From contig NZ_JAVDUJ010000001.1 in the NCBI RefSeq assembly GCF_031456295.1, positions 1,178,001-1,242,000 of the forward strand: a DNA stretch of 64,000 nt. Reading direction: 5' to 3'. This document shows, piece by piece, positions 44,305 to 53,221 of this stretch; positions within the stretch are counted from its first letter, which is position 1, and each line of letters opens with the position of its first letter. This DNA comes from Arcanobacterium_A hippocoleae. Its GTDB lineage: Bacteria; Actinomycetota; Actinomycetes; Actinomycetales; Actinomycetaceae. The notes under the pieces are model-generated. The model was not told the origin of the DNA. It was given only the letters and a program-made list of their open reading frames with translations, and searched no databases. A program made the position numbers and the translations under genes.

Positions 44305-44958
44305 TTAACTATTTTGCTTATGTGAAATTATTTCATCGAGATTTACCACTAATTCACACATATTTGCAATCATTTCATCGTGGGTTACGAGCAATACGCT
44401 TTTCGCTTTTGGAGATTTTAAAAGCAGCTGCACAATATTCCGCGCTGTCGGTACATCTAGCGCAGCAGATGGCTCATCGGCGAGAATCAGCTCTGGTTCG
44501 GTGATTAAACTGCGACACACAGCCACGCGTCCGCGTTCGCCGCCGGATAAGGTGGGAACTGGCTGCGTTGGATCTACCCCACATTTAAGGAGCATTGTTC
44601 GCGCCTGCCGCATTGCTTTATCCATTGGCGTACCGGAAATTGCAGCAGAAATTGCAACATTCGTTTGTGCATCTAACTCGTCAATAAAAGTTGGGATTTG
44701 CGGCACGATTCCAAGGTGTTCACGGCGAAAAGCCGAAATTTTTGTGTATGAGCGAAAATCTGCAAGATTATAACCAAGAACCTTTATTTTTCCTGTCTCT
44801 GGGCGGAGTCTGCCTTGCAGCAGCTGCAGCAATGTAGATTTTCCCGCGCCAGATTTTCCCATAATCGCAATCGACTGAGCAGAAAAACTTGCGGTGAGCC
44901 GATCAAAAATCGGCTCACCTTTCCGATATCCGAAAGTCAAGTTCTGTATTTCAATCAT
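44305..44958 (-). CDS. ABC ATPase, bacteriocin-export (lactococcin 972) type
   Basis: 217 residues, short as in this subgroup. Walker A GKSGAGKSTLLQLL, Q-loop GIVPQIPTFIDELDAQTNV, signature LSGGERGRVAVCRSL, Walker B ILADEPSAALDV and switch His VTHDEM are intact. The start ATG is only 3 nt after the stop of the secreted-protein gene, and its RBS GGAAG lies within that gene's last codons, so translation is probably coupled. Permease gene follows 28 nt downstream. It powers export or lipoprotein/peptide extraction, by family. Confidence 0.9.
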   Translation of the reverse strand: MIEIQNLTFGYRKGEPIFDRLTASFSAQSIAIMGKSGAGKSTLLQLLQGRLRPETGKIKVLGYNLADFRSYTKISAFRREHLGIVPQIPTFIDELDAQTNVAISAAISGTPMDKAMRQARTMLLKCGVDPTQPVPTLSGGERGRVAVCRSLITEPELILADEPSAALDVPTARNIVQLLLKSPKAKSVLLVTHDEMIANMCELVVNLDEIISHKQNS

Positions 44959-44961
44959 GAA

Positions 44962-45291
44962 CTAATACTTCCACTTACTGCATGTATCTGTAAACCAATC
45001 ATCCACACAAGCTTTCAGCGCGTTTATCGTAGTTGCATCCGTTTTTGAAACCGTAGTTCCCACACCGCTGCTGTTATACAGCGTATATACGGTTTTAATT
45101 CCTGCACGTTTATAAAGCGCATATACACTATTGCCGTCTTCTGAAATATCTTGCACAGATACCGTGCGCCCAAAAGTATAAGCGGCAACCCCGTATTCCG
45201 ATGCCCTGATTGCAAACGCAGGCAAGGCAGCAAATGAGAGTGCCGCTACAGTAATCACGGCAAGATATTTTGCTAATGACTTCTTCGTCAT
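44962..45291 (-). CDS. Small secreted protein, putative substrate of the adjacent ABC transporter
   Basis: 109 residues from the ATG at 45291 (AAGAAG upstream). Signal peptide KKSLAKYLAVITVAALSF...ALPAFA is clear, giving a mature protein of about 80 residues. Mature part contains a VYALYKR segment, YNSSGVGTTVS and a C-terminal C-x8-C pair ACVDDWFTDTCSKW. I recall similar small secreted actinobacterial proteins (VY...Y, NxSGxGT, C...CSxW) without known function; this is from memory, not a search. First gene of the operon. It does not match lactococcin 972 itself. Could be a bacteriocin-like peptide, a signalling peptide or an envelope-stress protein. Confidence 0.75.
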   Translation of the reverse strand: MTKKSLAKYLAVITVAALSFAALPAFAIRASEYGVAAYTFGRTVSVQDISEDGNSVYALYKRAGIKTVYTLYNSSGVGTTVSKTDATTINALKACVDDWFTDTCSKWKY

Positions 45292-45311
45292 CACAATCAC
45301 TTCTTAAATTA

Positions 45312-45347
45312 ATTGTATTACCCGGTAACGCCGTATCTAGCGTTACC
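45312..45347 (-). promoter_or_regulatory. Promoter of the secreted-protein/ABC operon with operator palindrome
   Basis: On the minus strand TACAAT (plus 45312-45317) is a good -10 element about 20 nt before the start codon. Directly upstream lies an 8-bp inverted repeat GGTAACGC/GCGTTACC (45324-45331 and 45340-45347) that covers the spacer and -35 region. No consensus -35 is visible, so the palindrome is probably a regulator site. Confidence 0.55.
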
Positions 45348-45446
45348 TGAATCATACACTGCCGCTAAATCGAAAGAAGCTTTTTCGAAAAATAATCCGC
45401 ACGCTTTTCGCTACCCCGCGGGCATATTTTTTGGCATGATGGAACT

Positions 45447-47126
45447 ATGAACGAACGCGCAGGCACAAAAGCCACCCCAGCAGATTTAATTGATGTCGAT
45501 GCTCTCATTTCGGCATACTATGAACTCGAACCAAATCCGGAAGATCCAAATCAGATGGTTGTCTTTGGCACTTCTGGGCATCGCGGATCAGCATTTGATG
45601 CCGCATTCAACGAAGCACATATCGTAGCCACCACGCAAGCGATTGTGGAATACCGTGCAGCGCAAGGAATCACCGGCCCGCTCTATATTGGGCGTGATAC
45701 ACATGCGCTTTCCGAACCAGCACAGCGCACTGCGCTTGAAGTACTCGCAGCTAACAATATCGAAGTGCGCATTGACGCACGCGATTCGTATACTCCCACT
45801 CCCGCCGTCTCACTCGCAATTTTGACGGCAAACGGTGCAGGCACAGCAAGCGGCGTCCGCACCCAGGGCCCAGGTCTAGCTGACGGTATCGTGATCACCC
45901 CGTCACACAATCCTCCGCGCGACGGCGGATTCAAATACAATCCTCCGCACGGCGGTCCAGCCGATTCAGACGCCACGAAAGTAATCGCAGCCCGAGCAAA
46001 CGAGATTTTGCGCGACGGCTGGCGCAAGGTCAAGCGCGTTTCTTACACGGATGCTTTAGCAGCTGAAAGCACACGCCGTCATGATTATCTTTCAGCGTAT
46101 GTTACCGATCTTGAGTCGATGATCGATTTTTCCGCAATTCGGGATGCTGGCGTGCGCATCGGCGCAGACCCAATGGGTGGTGCTTCGGCACACTATTGGG
46201 GTGAAATTGGTGAACGTTACGGGCTTGATCTCACCGTCGTCAATCCTGAAGTAGATCCGGCTTGGCCATTTATGACCCTCGATTGGGACGGCAAGATCCG
46301 CATGGATTGTTCTTCCCCGTACGCGATGGCTTCACTGCTTGCGCGGATGAAACCGGGAGCAGACGGCAAGGCTCCATTCGATATTGCCACCGGTAATGAT
46401 GCAGATGCTGACCGCCACGGTATCGTCACCCCAGATGCGGGCTTGATGAATCCGAATCATTATTTGGCAGTAGCCATCCAATATTTGTACACGCATCGTC
46501 CGAATTGGCGCACAAACGCGGTAGGGAAAACACTCGTTTCTTCCTCGTTAATCGACCGCGTGGTTGCCGGCATGGACAAGCAGCTGATGGAAGTACCAGT
46601 TGGTTTCAAATGGTTCGTACCGGGGCTGCTTTCCGGCACTGCCGGTTTCGGAGGTGAAGAATCTGCGGGAGCTTCTTTCTTGCGGAAAGACGGCACTGTG
46701 TGGACCACCGATAAAGACGGATTGATTATGGATTTGCTGGCTGCGGAAATTATTGCCGTTACCGGAAAGTCGCCGTCGCAATTACATCGTGAACTAACTG
46801 CCCAGTATGGAACTTCAGCATATGCACGAATTGACGCACCCGCCACAAAGGAGCAGAAGGCAAAGCTTGCCGCGCTCTCGCCAGAAGCTGTGACGGCTAC
46901 CGAACTGGCAGGTGAGGAAATCACTGCACGCCTGGTAAATGCCCCCGGCAACGGTGCAGCAATCGGCGGTTTGAAAGTGACTACCGAAAATGCGTGGTTT
47001 GCTGCCCGCCCGTCCGGCACTGAAGATGTTTATAAGATTTATGCAGAATCTTTCAAAGGTGCAGAGCATTTACAGCAGGTACAAGAAGCGGCGAAGGAAG
47101 TTGTGGCAACAGCTCTTGATGCTTAG
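45447..47126 (+). CDS. pgm: Phosphoglucomutase (alpha-D-glucose phosphate-specific)
   Basis: Interconverts glucose 1- and 6-phosphate for glycogen and cell-wall sugar synthesis. 559 residues. Sugar-phosphate entry FGTSGHRGS, phosphoserine loop ITPSHNPPRDGG, metal loop GNDADADRHG, specificity loop GFGGEESAG and phosphate-binding RPSGTED are complete. Length fits the long Pgm type of bacteria. Divergent from the secreted-protein operon. Confidence 0.96.
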   Translation: MNERAGTKATPADLIDVDALISAYYELEPNPEDPNQMVVFGTSGHRGSAFDAAFNEAHIVATTQAIVEYRAAQGITGPLYIGRDTHALSEPAQRTALEVLAANNIEVRIDARDSYTPTPAVSLAILTANGAGTASGVRTQGPGLADGIVITPSHNPPRDGGFKYNPPHGGPADSDATKVIAARANEILRDGWRKVKRVSYTDALAAESTRRHDYLSAYVTDLESMIDFSAIRDAGVRIGADPMGGASAHYWGEIGERYGLDLTVVNPEVDPAWPFMTLDWDGKIRMDCSSPYAMASLLARMKPGADGKAPFDIATGNDADADRHGIVTPDAGLMNPNHYLAVAIQYLYTHRPNWRTNAVGKTLVSSSLIDRVVAGMDKQLMEVPVGFKWFVPGLLSGTAGFGGEESAGASFLRKDGTVWTTDKDGLIMDLLAAEIIAVTGKSPSQLHRELTAQYGTSAYARIDAPATKEQKAKLAALSPEAVTATELAGEEITARLVNAPGNGAAIGGLKVTTENAWFAARPSGTEDVYKIYAESFKGAEHLQQVQEAAKEVVATALDA

Positions 47127-47299
47127 CATCGAAAAACGATTAATCATGAGTGAGACGAAGCAGATTCAGATGTGCCAGGCAGGATCGTCTCGGCGCATCC
47201 ACTGCTGCTCGCTTTAATATTCGCAGTATTATTAGCCAAATGCCCCGTTAAGCCTGCCGCGCACGTATTGCAGTGGGCTTATTCGGAGAACAGGAAAGC

Positions 47300-48403
47300 A
47301 TGTCTTTAGCAAACTTTGCCCGATCACTTGAGGACGGGATCAACCGGCGCGGGATCTTGCGCCGGCGCAAGCAAGGTTGGGTGCCGCAAATTATCCCGTA
47401 TTCTGGTTACGGATCAACTACCCAGTTGCGGATTCTTGCACGTGCAGTAATGGCCGAGCCTGATCATCTGCGCACGCATCTGAATCTTGATTTTCTGCGG
47501 AATACGCGCATTCCAGGAAAAAACACTACGCGTGCCGTCCGCGATTTTGCAGAGTTAGCGATCACCACTGGAGCCGAAGCGCAACGCGGCTGGCGTCAGT
47601 TTTTCACTACTCAAGTTGGGTTTTTACCCGTCACGATCGAAGTGAATGGACACACGATCCATACTCGGACCGACCGCAACGGTTACATTGAGCTAAATGT
47701 AGAAAATCATGGATTCTCCCCTGGATGGCATGAAGTAAAAATTACGCCGATCCAGGGTGAAGTGGCTTTTGCGCCAGTGATGATCGTGTCTGAAACTGCA
47801 TGTACTGGGCTGATTTCTGATATCGACGATACGATTTTGGTTACCTGGCTACCGCGAGTCACTCTCGCTGCCTGGAATTCTTTCGTGAAGCCCACAAATT
47901 CGCGGCAGGTTGTGCCCGGAATGTCGGATCTTTATCGTGAATTATTAGCGTGCGATCCGGAAGCTCCCGTCTTTTACCTATCTACCGGCGCCTGGAACAC
48001 TTATTCCACTTTGCTTGCGTTTATCCGCAAATATCGTTTCCCGATCGGGCCGCTTTTGATGACGGATTGGGGGCCGACTCCCACTGGCTTGTTCCGTTCT
48101 GGGCAGGAGCATAAGAAGAGCCAGCTGCGAAATTTACTGATTATGTTTCCGCATATCAAATGGTATCTTGTCGGCGATGACGGGCAGCACGATCCGCTAA
48201 TTTACGATGATCTCACCCGTGACCATCCAAGCCGTGTGAAAATGATTTTGTTGCGCGAACTAAATCCAGTAGAGCAACTGCTTTCACACGGTACACCGGA
48301 TGCAAGCGAAGGGATCCGCAAAGATTCTGATATTGAACGGCACGGCACGCAAATAGTACGTGGACGCGACGGCTTTGAACTCGCCGCGCAAGCACTGAAC
48401 TGA
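47300..48403 (+). CDS. DUF2183 (App1-like) phosphatase-domain protein
   Basis: About 367 residues from the ATG at 47300 with AGGAAAG upstream; a GTG 27 nt earlier is less likely. N-terminal all-beta region (residues about 35-160), then the HAD-like DUF2183 domain with SDIDDTILVTWLP (about residue 173), STGAWNTYSTL and LVGDDGQHDPLIY. In yeast App1 this domain is a phosphatidate phosphatase. No signal peptide or membrane helix, so it is cytoplasmic. Actinobacterial members are common and uncharacterised. Confidence 0.9.
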   Translation: MSLANFARSLEDGINRRGILRRRKQGWVPQIIPYSGYGSTTQLRILARAVMAEPDHLRTHLNLDFLRNTRIPGKNTTRAVRDFAELAITTGAEAQRGWRQFFTTQVGFLPVTIEVNGHTIHTRTDRNGYIELNVENHGFSPGWHEVKITPIQGEVAFAPVMIVSETACTGLISDIDDTILVTWLPRVTLAAWNSFVKPTNSRQVVPGMSDLYRELLACDPEAPVFYLSTGAWNTYSTLLAFIRKYRFPIGPLLMTDWGPTPTGLFRSGQEHKKSQLRNLLIMFPHIKWYLVGDDGQHDPLIYDDLTRDHPSRVKMILLRELNPVEQLLSHGTPDASEGIRKDSDIERHGTQIVRGRDGFELAAQALN

Positions 48404-48427
48404 CCTAGCAGTAAATAATAAATACCG

Positions 48428-48754
48428 TCAGCGGCGCTCTCTAAAATCCTCGATCGGCTCGACGATAATCTCATCCGCCATTGGAGTTTTTGCGTTTGCC
48501 ACGCTTTCAGCACTACCAAATGCGGCATCCTTTACGCTCGCTGCAGCGCCTTTCGCATTTGCAATTGCAGCATCCGTGGCACGCTGAAATGTTTGCGAAG
48601 CAGTCTCCTTCGCCTTCTTACGTCCTTTTTGCACTGGCGCTGAATTCCACAGCTTTTTTGCTTGCTTTTTGATTTGTTCATAGCGTTCGCGCCCAGCACG
48701 CGCACCTAAAACATAGCCTAAACCAAGTACTGTTACCGTCCGTAGAAAAGCCAT
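48428..48754 (-). CDS. Small membrane-associated protein (YtxH-like), unknown function
   Basis: 108 residues. A short hydrophobic N-terminus with a glycine-zipper look (LRTVTVLGLGYVLGARAG) is followed by RERYEQIKKQAKKLW. A long amphipathic Ala/Lys-rich helix comes next, then an acidic end. Small actinobacterial proteins beginning with a GYVLGARAGRERYE-like segment are widespread and without known role. RBS AAGGAGC precedes the ATG. Converges with the DUF2183 gene. Confidence 0.78.
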   Translation of the reverse strand: MAFLRTVTVLGLGYVLGARAGRERYEQIKKQAKKLWNSAPVQKGRKKAKETASQTFQRATDAAIANAKGAAASVKDAAFGSAESVANAKTPMADEIIVEPIEDFRERR

Positions 48755-48842
48755 TTATTTGCTCCTTTGCCGATCTTACCCAACTGATCCATTGCTTTCA
48801 GTGTAGACCGAATCTATGAAAAACTCAGCTCATACTTAATTT

Positions 48843-49964
48843 TTAGTAACGCGCAGCAGCCGTCGCAAACTCATGCGCACGCAATTGCACCACAATTCCC
48901 GCATGATCAGAGGCGCCAGCTTTCACAATTTTTGCTTGTGCTCCACGATAGTTATTCCCGCCAGTCAAAACGCGATCAATGGGCGCACTAAGCCACACCG
49001 GGAACTTTGCCGGCCACGTACCCAAGCCGCCCATTCTTGCTTCCTTTACCGCATCGCGGCAGCTAATCTCAAGTGCTGCCTGATGGTCTGCCGTTGAGTT
49101 AAAATCTCCTGCCAGCACAAAATTTTCTCCACTTTTACATAAACTGTAAGTTTTAGTAATTTCAGCTTTCCAACGCTGCATCAAAGACGGCAGTGGCGCA
49201 ATTGGATGCACTCCATAAAATCGCGGGAGTTTTGATTGCGTATCTGCCGGAGCCACCCCAACAATTGAAAATGGTGCAGCTACTCCCGTTTTCTCCGTCG
49301 GTGCATTTTCTAGATTACCTGCCGACTGATCGGCTGCTTTTTTCCCGCTGATCGCGCTCAGATCAAGTTGCCGGTACTCGCCAAGTTTGCCAGAAACTAA
49401 AATCACTGTAGAAGAAAAATCCGGCTCCCATTGACTCGTTTGCGTATCAAACCGCTGGAAATTTACCCCTGCAGCCGCGAGCGCTTGCTGGATTTCTTCG
49501 CCTTGCTGCGTGGATGTTTCCGGCAGTACTGCTACGTCAATCGCGTCGTGAAGCATTATTTTTACAATATCGGAAGTGGTTGTTGCACCGCCTTTAGTGT
49601 TATAGGTAAGCACGTTTAGATGCGGAGTTTCAGATTTTGCGTCGCCTTCAATTTGTGCAAGATTATCGTAGAAATATAATCCGCGTGAGATCACTGTCAT
49701 TCCGTGTGCCGCACCGGAGGTGAGTAGGCAAATTGCCGCTATTGATGCGATTATGCGGCGAAGCTTATTGCGTGAGAGAAATGCTGGTAGCAGATAGCAG
49801 ATCCCAATTCCGAGGAAGAACACCGTCAGAATTGAACGGAATGAAATGAGCTGTGCGAGCGGTAAGGAAAGTAAGAGCTCGAACACCCCGAAAATACCGG
49901 GAATCACGGTGAAGATCGCAAAAGCACAAAGCGCTACTGCAATAGCGGCAAGAAACAGTGTCAT
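48843..49964 (-). CDS. Membrane-anchored endonuclease/exonuclease/phosphatase-family protein
   Basis: About 373 residues from the ATG at 49964; a TTG 30 nt earlier is the alternative, and neither RBS is strong. Three N-terminal membrane segments, then an extracytoplasmic EEP domain: LNVLTYNTKGG (Asn), PETST (metal-binding Glu), FVLAGDFNSTADH (Asp, Asn) and ASDHAGIVV (Asp, His). The complete catalytic set argues for activity. Topology places it outside the cell, so it may be a secreted nuclease or a lipid phosphodiesterase; homologous actinobacterial proteins are mostly uncharacterised. Confidence 0.87.
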   Translation of the reverse strand: MTLFLAAIAVALCAFAIFTVIPGIFGVFELLLSLPLAQLISFRSILTVFFLGIGICYLLPAFLSRNKLRRIIASIAAICLLTSGAAHGMTVISRGLYFYDNLAQIEGDAKSETPHLNVLTYNTKGGATTTSDIVKIMLHDAIDVAVLPETSTQQGEEIQQALAAAGVNFQRFDTQTSQWEPDFSSTVILVSGKLGEYRQLDLSAISGKKAADQSAGNLENAPTEKTGVAAPFSIVGVAPADTQSKLPRFYGVHPIAPLPSLMQRWKAEITKTYSLCKSGENFVLAGDFNSTADHQAALEISCRDAVKEARMGGLGTWPAKFPVWLSAPIDRVLTGGNNYRGAQAKIVKAGASDHAGIVVQLRAHEFATAAARY

Positions 49965-50157
49965 GTGCTTTATCTTAGCCGGGAAGTGACGCAATATTAT
50001 GCTTCTGCAATGAAAAATGAGAGCTGCTTAATTCATGTGTTTCACACAGTGAAAGATTATGCCTACTCCTTCCACAGTTTTGCGCTGCGCTGCTGCTTCT
50101 ATTTCCGAAACGATACAGACTGAACTTTGCCAAAGAATTATTTCAAAGGAGAACAAC

Positions 50158-52515
50158 GTGATTTTGATCAGCAGACGAATAATTGCCGGATGCATCGCTT
50201 TTTTCTGCGCATGTTTCGGCTTGCTACCACACGCAATAGCTGACGAAACCGGCTATAAAGTGTACCGGCAAAGCGAAGATAAACAGCTCGGATATTTGAT
50301 TGAACCGATTCCTGGAAACAAATTTTCGACATATCTTGGACGGCACCCCGACCTGAACAATTCAGAGGGCATCCCGACCTGGTGTGTAAATGTAACGCAA
50401 GCTGACCCGAAGGCTGAAGATGTGCTTTCCGTCGCCACACTCACTAAACCAACCGTCACTGCTCCCGCAGGACTGCAAGTAACTACTGCTCAAATGGCTT
50501 ATCTGATGGAAAAATATCAGCATTCAACAGACCCTAATGTGCTTGCCGGAGTTTCTTATCTTGCGCATCTTAACTTTGAAGATGAACCTGCTCCCGGTGC
50601 CGTACGCGCGCTCTACCCGAATACTACGGCACAGGAAAATATCCAGCATCTGCGTGCAGCTGTCTTAAAATATGCAAGTTTCATCGAAGCACAAGCACGA
50701 ATTTATGTTGCAGAAGCAATTGCTGCCGCTCCTGTCGGATATCAAAAAGGAACTATCGCCGGTGCAGGAAAACGCCACGGACTAATTCACTCGCTTGGCG
50801 TAACGAATCATGCGGGAATGTATTTGCCAGGAAAGTCGATCACCGTTACCCTCACCGGACCTGCAATCTTTCCAGAAACTGGTACGAATACGTGGAATGG
50901 TACCACCGCAGCTGAACCGATTTCCTTGGCATGGAAAGCTACTGGAAATGGAACTGTGAGCGTAAGTTCACGGATCGCAAGCGGACGGACTACGCTTACT
51001 TTGCTTGAGACTAATGGCAAATCGCAAAATACGATTACAATCGGGAATCGTCCGAAAATCGATTTAACTGAGATTACCACTCCTGGCCCAACTTGGAAAG
51101 TAATTTACGATTTCCAGCCAATCGGCACCTCGCAGGTACAAAAAATCACTGATGACGGCACTTTCACGGACACGTTCCAGGCTGCTGCAGACCCGAATTA
51201 TGCGGATGGAAATTGGCTTTCGCTCGATCGTGAATCTGCAAAAGATTATGGCGTCGAGCCAGGATATGTGCCTGTGCAATACCGCGCTACCGCATATTTC
51301 ATTGGGGCTATTCCTGCCGCGCAATCTTCCAAAATACCGTCTGACGCAAAGAAAATCGGCAGCGTAGTGGTAAAAGCTGATGGTCCAAAAGAAATTCAAG
51401 CAAAGTTTCAAGCTGCTGAGCCAGGATTTGTGACGGTTGTTTGGAGTGTCGAAAAATCAGCTCAGGGAAAGCTTGCTGAACTGATACACGCTGATTGGGC
51501 AGACGGTTTTGGAATCCCGGCAGAAACTATTTCTCACCGTCATGAAATTGCTATCGACACTGCCTTGAGCATTCGTAATACAAAATCTGGCACATATCTT
51601 GTAGATGATGTTTTCATTACCGGGTTCCCCCGCGATCATGGAATATTTGCCGGCAATCAACGTTTCCAGAAAGATTTGCCCCATATTGAGCAGCGTCTAT
51701 ATTTCTTCCCGGAAGGGATGGCAGTACTTGATGAGAATATCGGAAAAGCCGCACAAATCGGCAGTGTGATAAACATTCCGGCAAATAATGGTTTCTTCCC
51801 AAGTATTGGTGCCACAGATTTTCGTGCCAAACAAAGCGCGGATGGAATATTAACGCCAGGCACTTACGTATTCGTTACATCCTTTCCAGGAGATGACCGC
51901 GTTAAACCATACACCAGTTCAGTAACGGATAAAACCGAACAATTTACCGTTTCACATCAACCAGATTTACATACCACACTTACTTATGAAGGGAAGAAAA
52001 CGGCACCCGCATCAGGAATCGTAGAATTAGTCGATAATATTTGCTACACCAATTTGCAAGCAGGTAAAGAGTATGAAATTCGCGGTCAGCTCATGGAATT
52101 ACCGTCAGGAAAACCATTACTTAGTGCTGACGAAAAACAAATCACTGCACACAAAAAATTCACACCCAAAACTGCAAATGGATGCAGTGAAGTAAGATTC
52201 AAGGTTGATGCTGCCCGATTTGCCGGTATCCGCACTGTGGCATTTGAAAAACTCTTTGCTGATGGAAAAGAAATCGCTGTGCACACAGATCTTACAGATA
52301 AAAATCAGACAATCGAATTTGCACCAAAACCGGAGGAACCTAAACCAGAACCAGAACCGGATCCAGAACCAGAACCAGAACCGAAGGATCCAGGAGATCA
52401 ACCAAAACTGGCAGCTACTGGAGCAGGAAATATTATCTTCCCCGCATTATTTGCTGCAATCACTATCGGCAGTGGTGGCGCACTTCTATGGATTCGCCGG
52501 AATCGGAAAGAATAA
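50158..52515 (+). CDS. VaFE-repeat surface-anchored protein with LAATG sorting signal
   Basis: 785 residues from the GTG at 50158, chosen because AAGGAG lies 8 nt upstream and a signal peptide (SRRIIAGCIAFFCACFG) follows at once. N-terminal region with PTWCVNVTQ (Cys76) resembles the start of thioester-type adhesin domains, but I see no matching glutamine, so a thioester is not supported. A long series of beta-rich segments follows, then a typical VaFE repeat near residues 640-730 (EYEIRGQLME, RTVAFEKLF). A Pro/Glu/Asp spacer, LAATG (nt 52408-52422), membrane helix and RRNRKE complete the wall anchor. Probable adhesin or pilus-related protein. Confidence 0.88.
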   Translation: MILISRRIIAGCIAFFCACFGLLPHAIADETGYKVYRQSEDKQLGYLIEPIPGNKFSTYLGRHPDLNNSEGIPTWCVNVTQADPKAEDVLSVATLTKPTVTAPAGLQVTTAQMAYLMEKYQHSTDPNVLAGVSYLAHLNFEDEPAPGAVRALYPNTTAQENIQHLRAAVLKYASFIEAQARIYVAEAIAAAPVGYQKGTIAGAGKRHGLIHSLGVTNHAGMYLPGKSITVTLTGPAIFPETGTNTWNGTTAAEPISLAWKATGNGTVSVSSRIASGRTTLTLLETNGKSQNTITIGNRPKIDLTEITTPGPTWKVIYDFQPIGTSQVQKITDDGTFTDTFQAAADPNYADGNWLSLDRESAKDYGVEPGYVPVQYRATAYFIGAIPAAQSSKIPSDAKKIGSVVVKADGPKEIQAKFQAAEPGFVTVVWSVEKSAQGKLAELIHADWADGFGIPAETISHRHEIAIDTALSIRNTKSGTYLVDDVFITGFPRDHGIFAGNQRFQKDLPHIEQRLYFFPEGMAVLDENIGKAAQIGSVINIPANNGFFPSIGATDFRAKQSADGILTPGTYVFVTSFPGDDRVKPYTSSVTDKTEQFTVSHQPDLHTTLTYEGKKTAPASGIVELVDNICYTNLQAGKEYEIRGQLMELPSGKPLLSADEKQITAHKKFTPKTANGCSEVRFKVDAARFAGIRTVAFEKLFADGKEIAVHTDLTDKNQTIEFAPKPEEPKPEPEPDPEPEPEPKDPGDQPKLAATGAGNIIFPALFAAITIGSGGALLWIRRNRKE

Positions 52516-52582
52516 CGTTTTCGCTTTCCGAATCACCAAAATGATCAGCAAAAGTAAATAGTTAGCAGCTATTTTCGGAACG

Positions 52583-52660
52583 CCGGTGAACTGAAGCTTG
52601 AAAGATTTACCTGAAAGCTACAATTACAGGTGAATCATTCGTAAATCTTCAGTTCGCCGG
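52583..52660. repeat. Large imperfect inverted repeat at the 3' end of nrdG
   Basis: CCGGTGAACTG (52583-52593) and AAGATTTAC (52602-52610) are complementary to CAGTTCGCCGG (52650-52660) and GTAAATCTT (52641-52649), with an 8-base bulge on the left and an inner ACCTG/CAGGT pair. The right arm is the last codons of nrdG. No T run follows on either strand. Confidence 0.65.
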
Positions 52661-53192
52661 TATGTAAATCAATAATATTTTGGTTTGTTGAACCCCGATA
52701 CGGAAGATTTCGCACGAATAATGATTGGATAAACGGTCCATCCACAAGCACATCACACAGTTCAAGAAGTTCTGTTTTATCTGGCTCTTGCTGTAGCTGG
52801 GCAAGAGTATAGCCAGACCAAATCCAGATGTTCTTCGTCATGCCGAAACGTTCCCGCACCTGCCGCACCAACGGCAACAAAATATTTGTATTCAAGAACG
52901 GTTCTCCACCAAGCAGCGATAGTCCTGCCACATACGGCTGGGCAAGATCCTGCAAAATCTGTTCTTCAAGCTCAGCAGTATACGGTTTTCCGTAACGAAA
53001 ACTTTGGGCAGCTTTGTTGTAACATCCAGGGCAGCGAAATGGGCAGCCAGAAACATACAATGAGCAGCGCACACCTTCACCATCTACAAAATTAAACGGC
53101 TTATAGTCTGCAATATACCCAGCAGAAAGTGCGCCCGCCTGCCATTCACCAGGTGCAGGCTGACGCACTCCAGATTCATCTAAATTTGCCAT
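52635..53192 (-). CDS. nrdG: Anaerobic ribonucleotide reductase activating enzyme
   Basis: Radical-SAM protein that installs the glycyl radical on NrdD. 185 residues; the cluster motif CPFRCPGC supplies Cys50, Cys54 and Cys57 (C-x3-C-x2-C). GGEPF and the LLGGEPFLNT region bind S-adenosylmethionine. 29 nt downstream of nrdD, so co-transcribed. Strictly anaerobic activity is expected. Confidence 0.95.
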   Translation of the reverse strand: MANLDESGVRQPAPGEWQAGALSAGYIADYKPFNFVDGEGVRCSLYVSGCPFRCPGCYNKAAQSFRYGKPYTAELEEQILQDLAQPYVAGLSLLGGEPFLNTNILLPLVRQVRERFGMTKNIWIWSGYTLAQLQQEPDKTELLELCDVLVDGPFIQSLFVRNLPYRGSTNQNIIDLHTGELKIYE

Positions 53193-53221
53193 TTCAGCAT
53201 TTTCACGATTTTGTGTATTGG

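Noticed and set aside
44962..45291. Calling the small secreted protein a lactococcin 972 bacteriocin
   Set aside because: The genomic context fits, but the mature sequence lacks the W-x-Y-G and C-terminal features I associate with that family; only a neutral call is justified.
50158..50600. Internal thioester adhesin domain in the VaFE protein
   Set aside because: A suitably placed cysteine is present (Cys76), but the partner glutamine motif was not found.
52117..52401. Antisense reading frame rich in Trp/Phe under the 3' end of the VaFE protein gene
   Set aside because: It is the complement of the Pro-Glu/Asp spacer repeat and has no start signals of its own.
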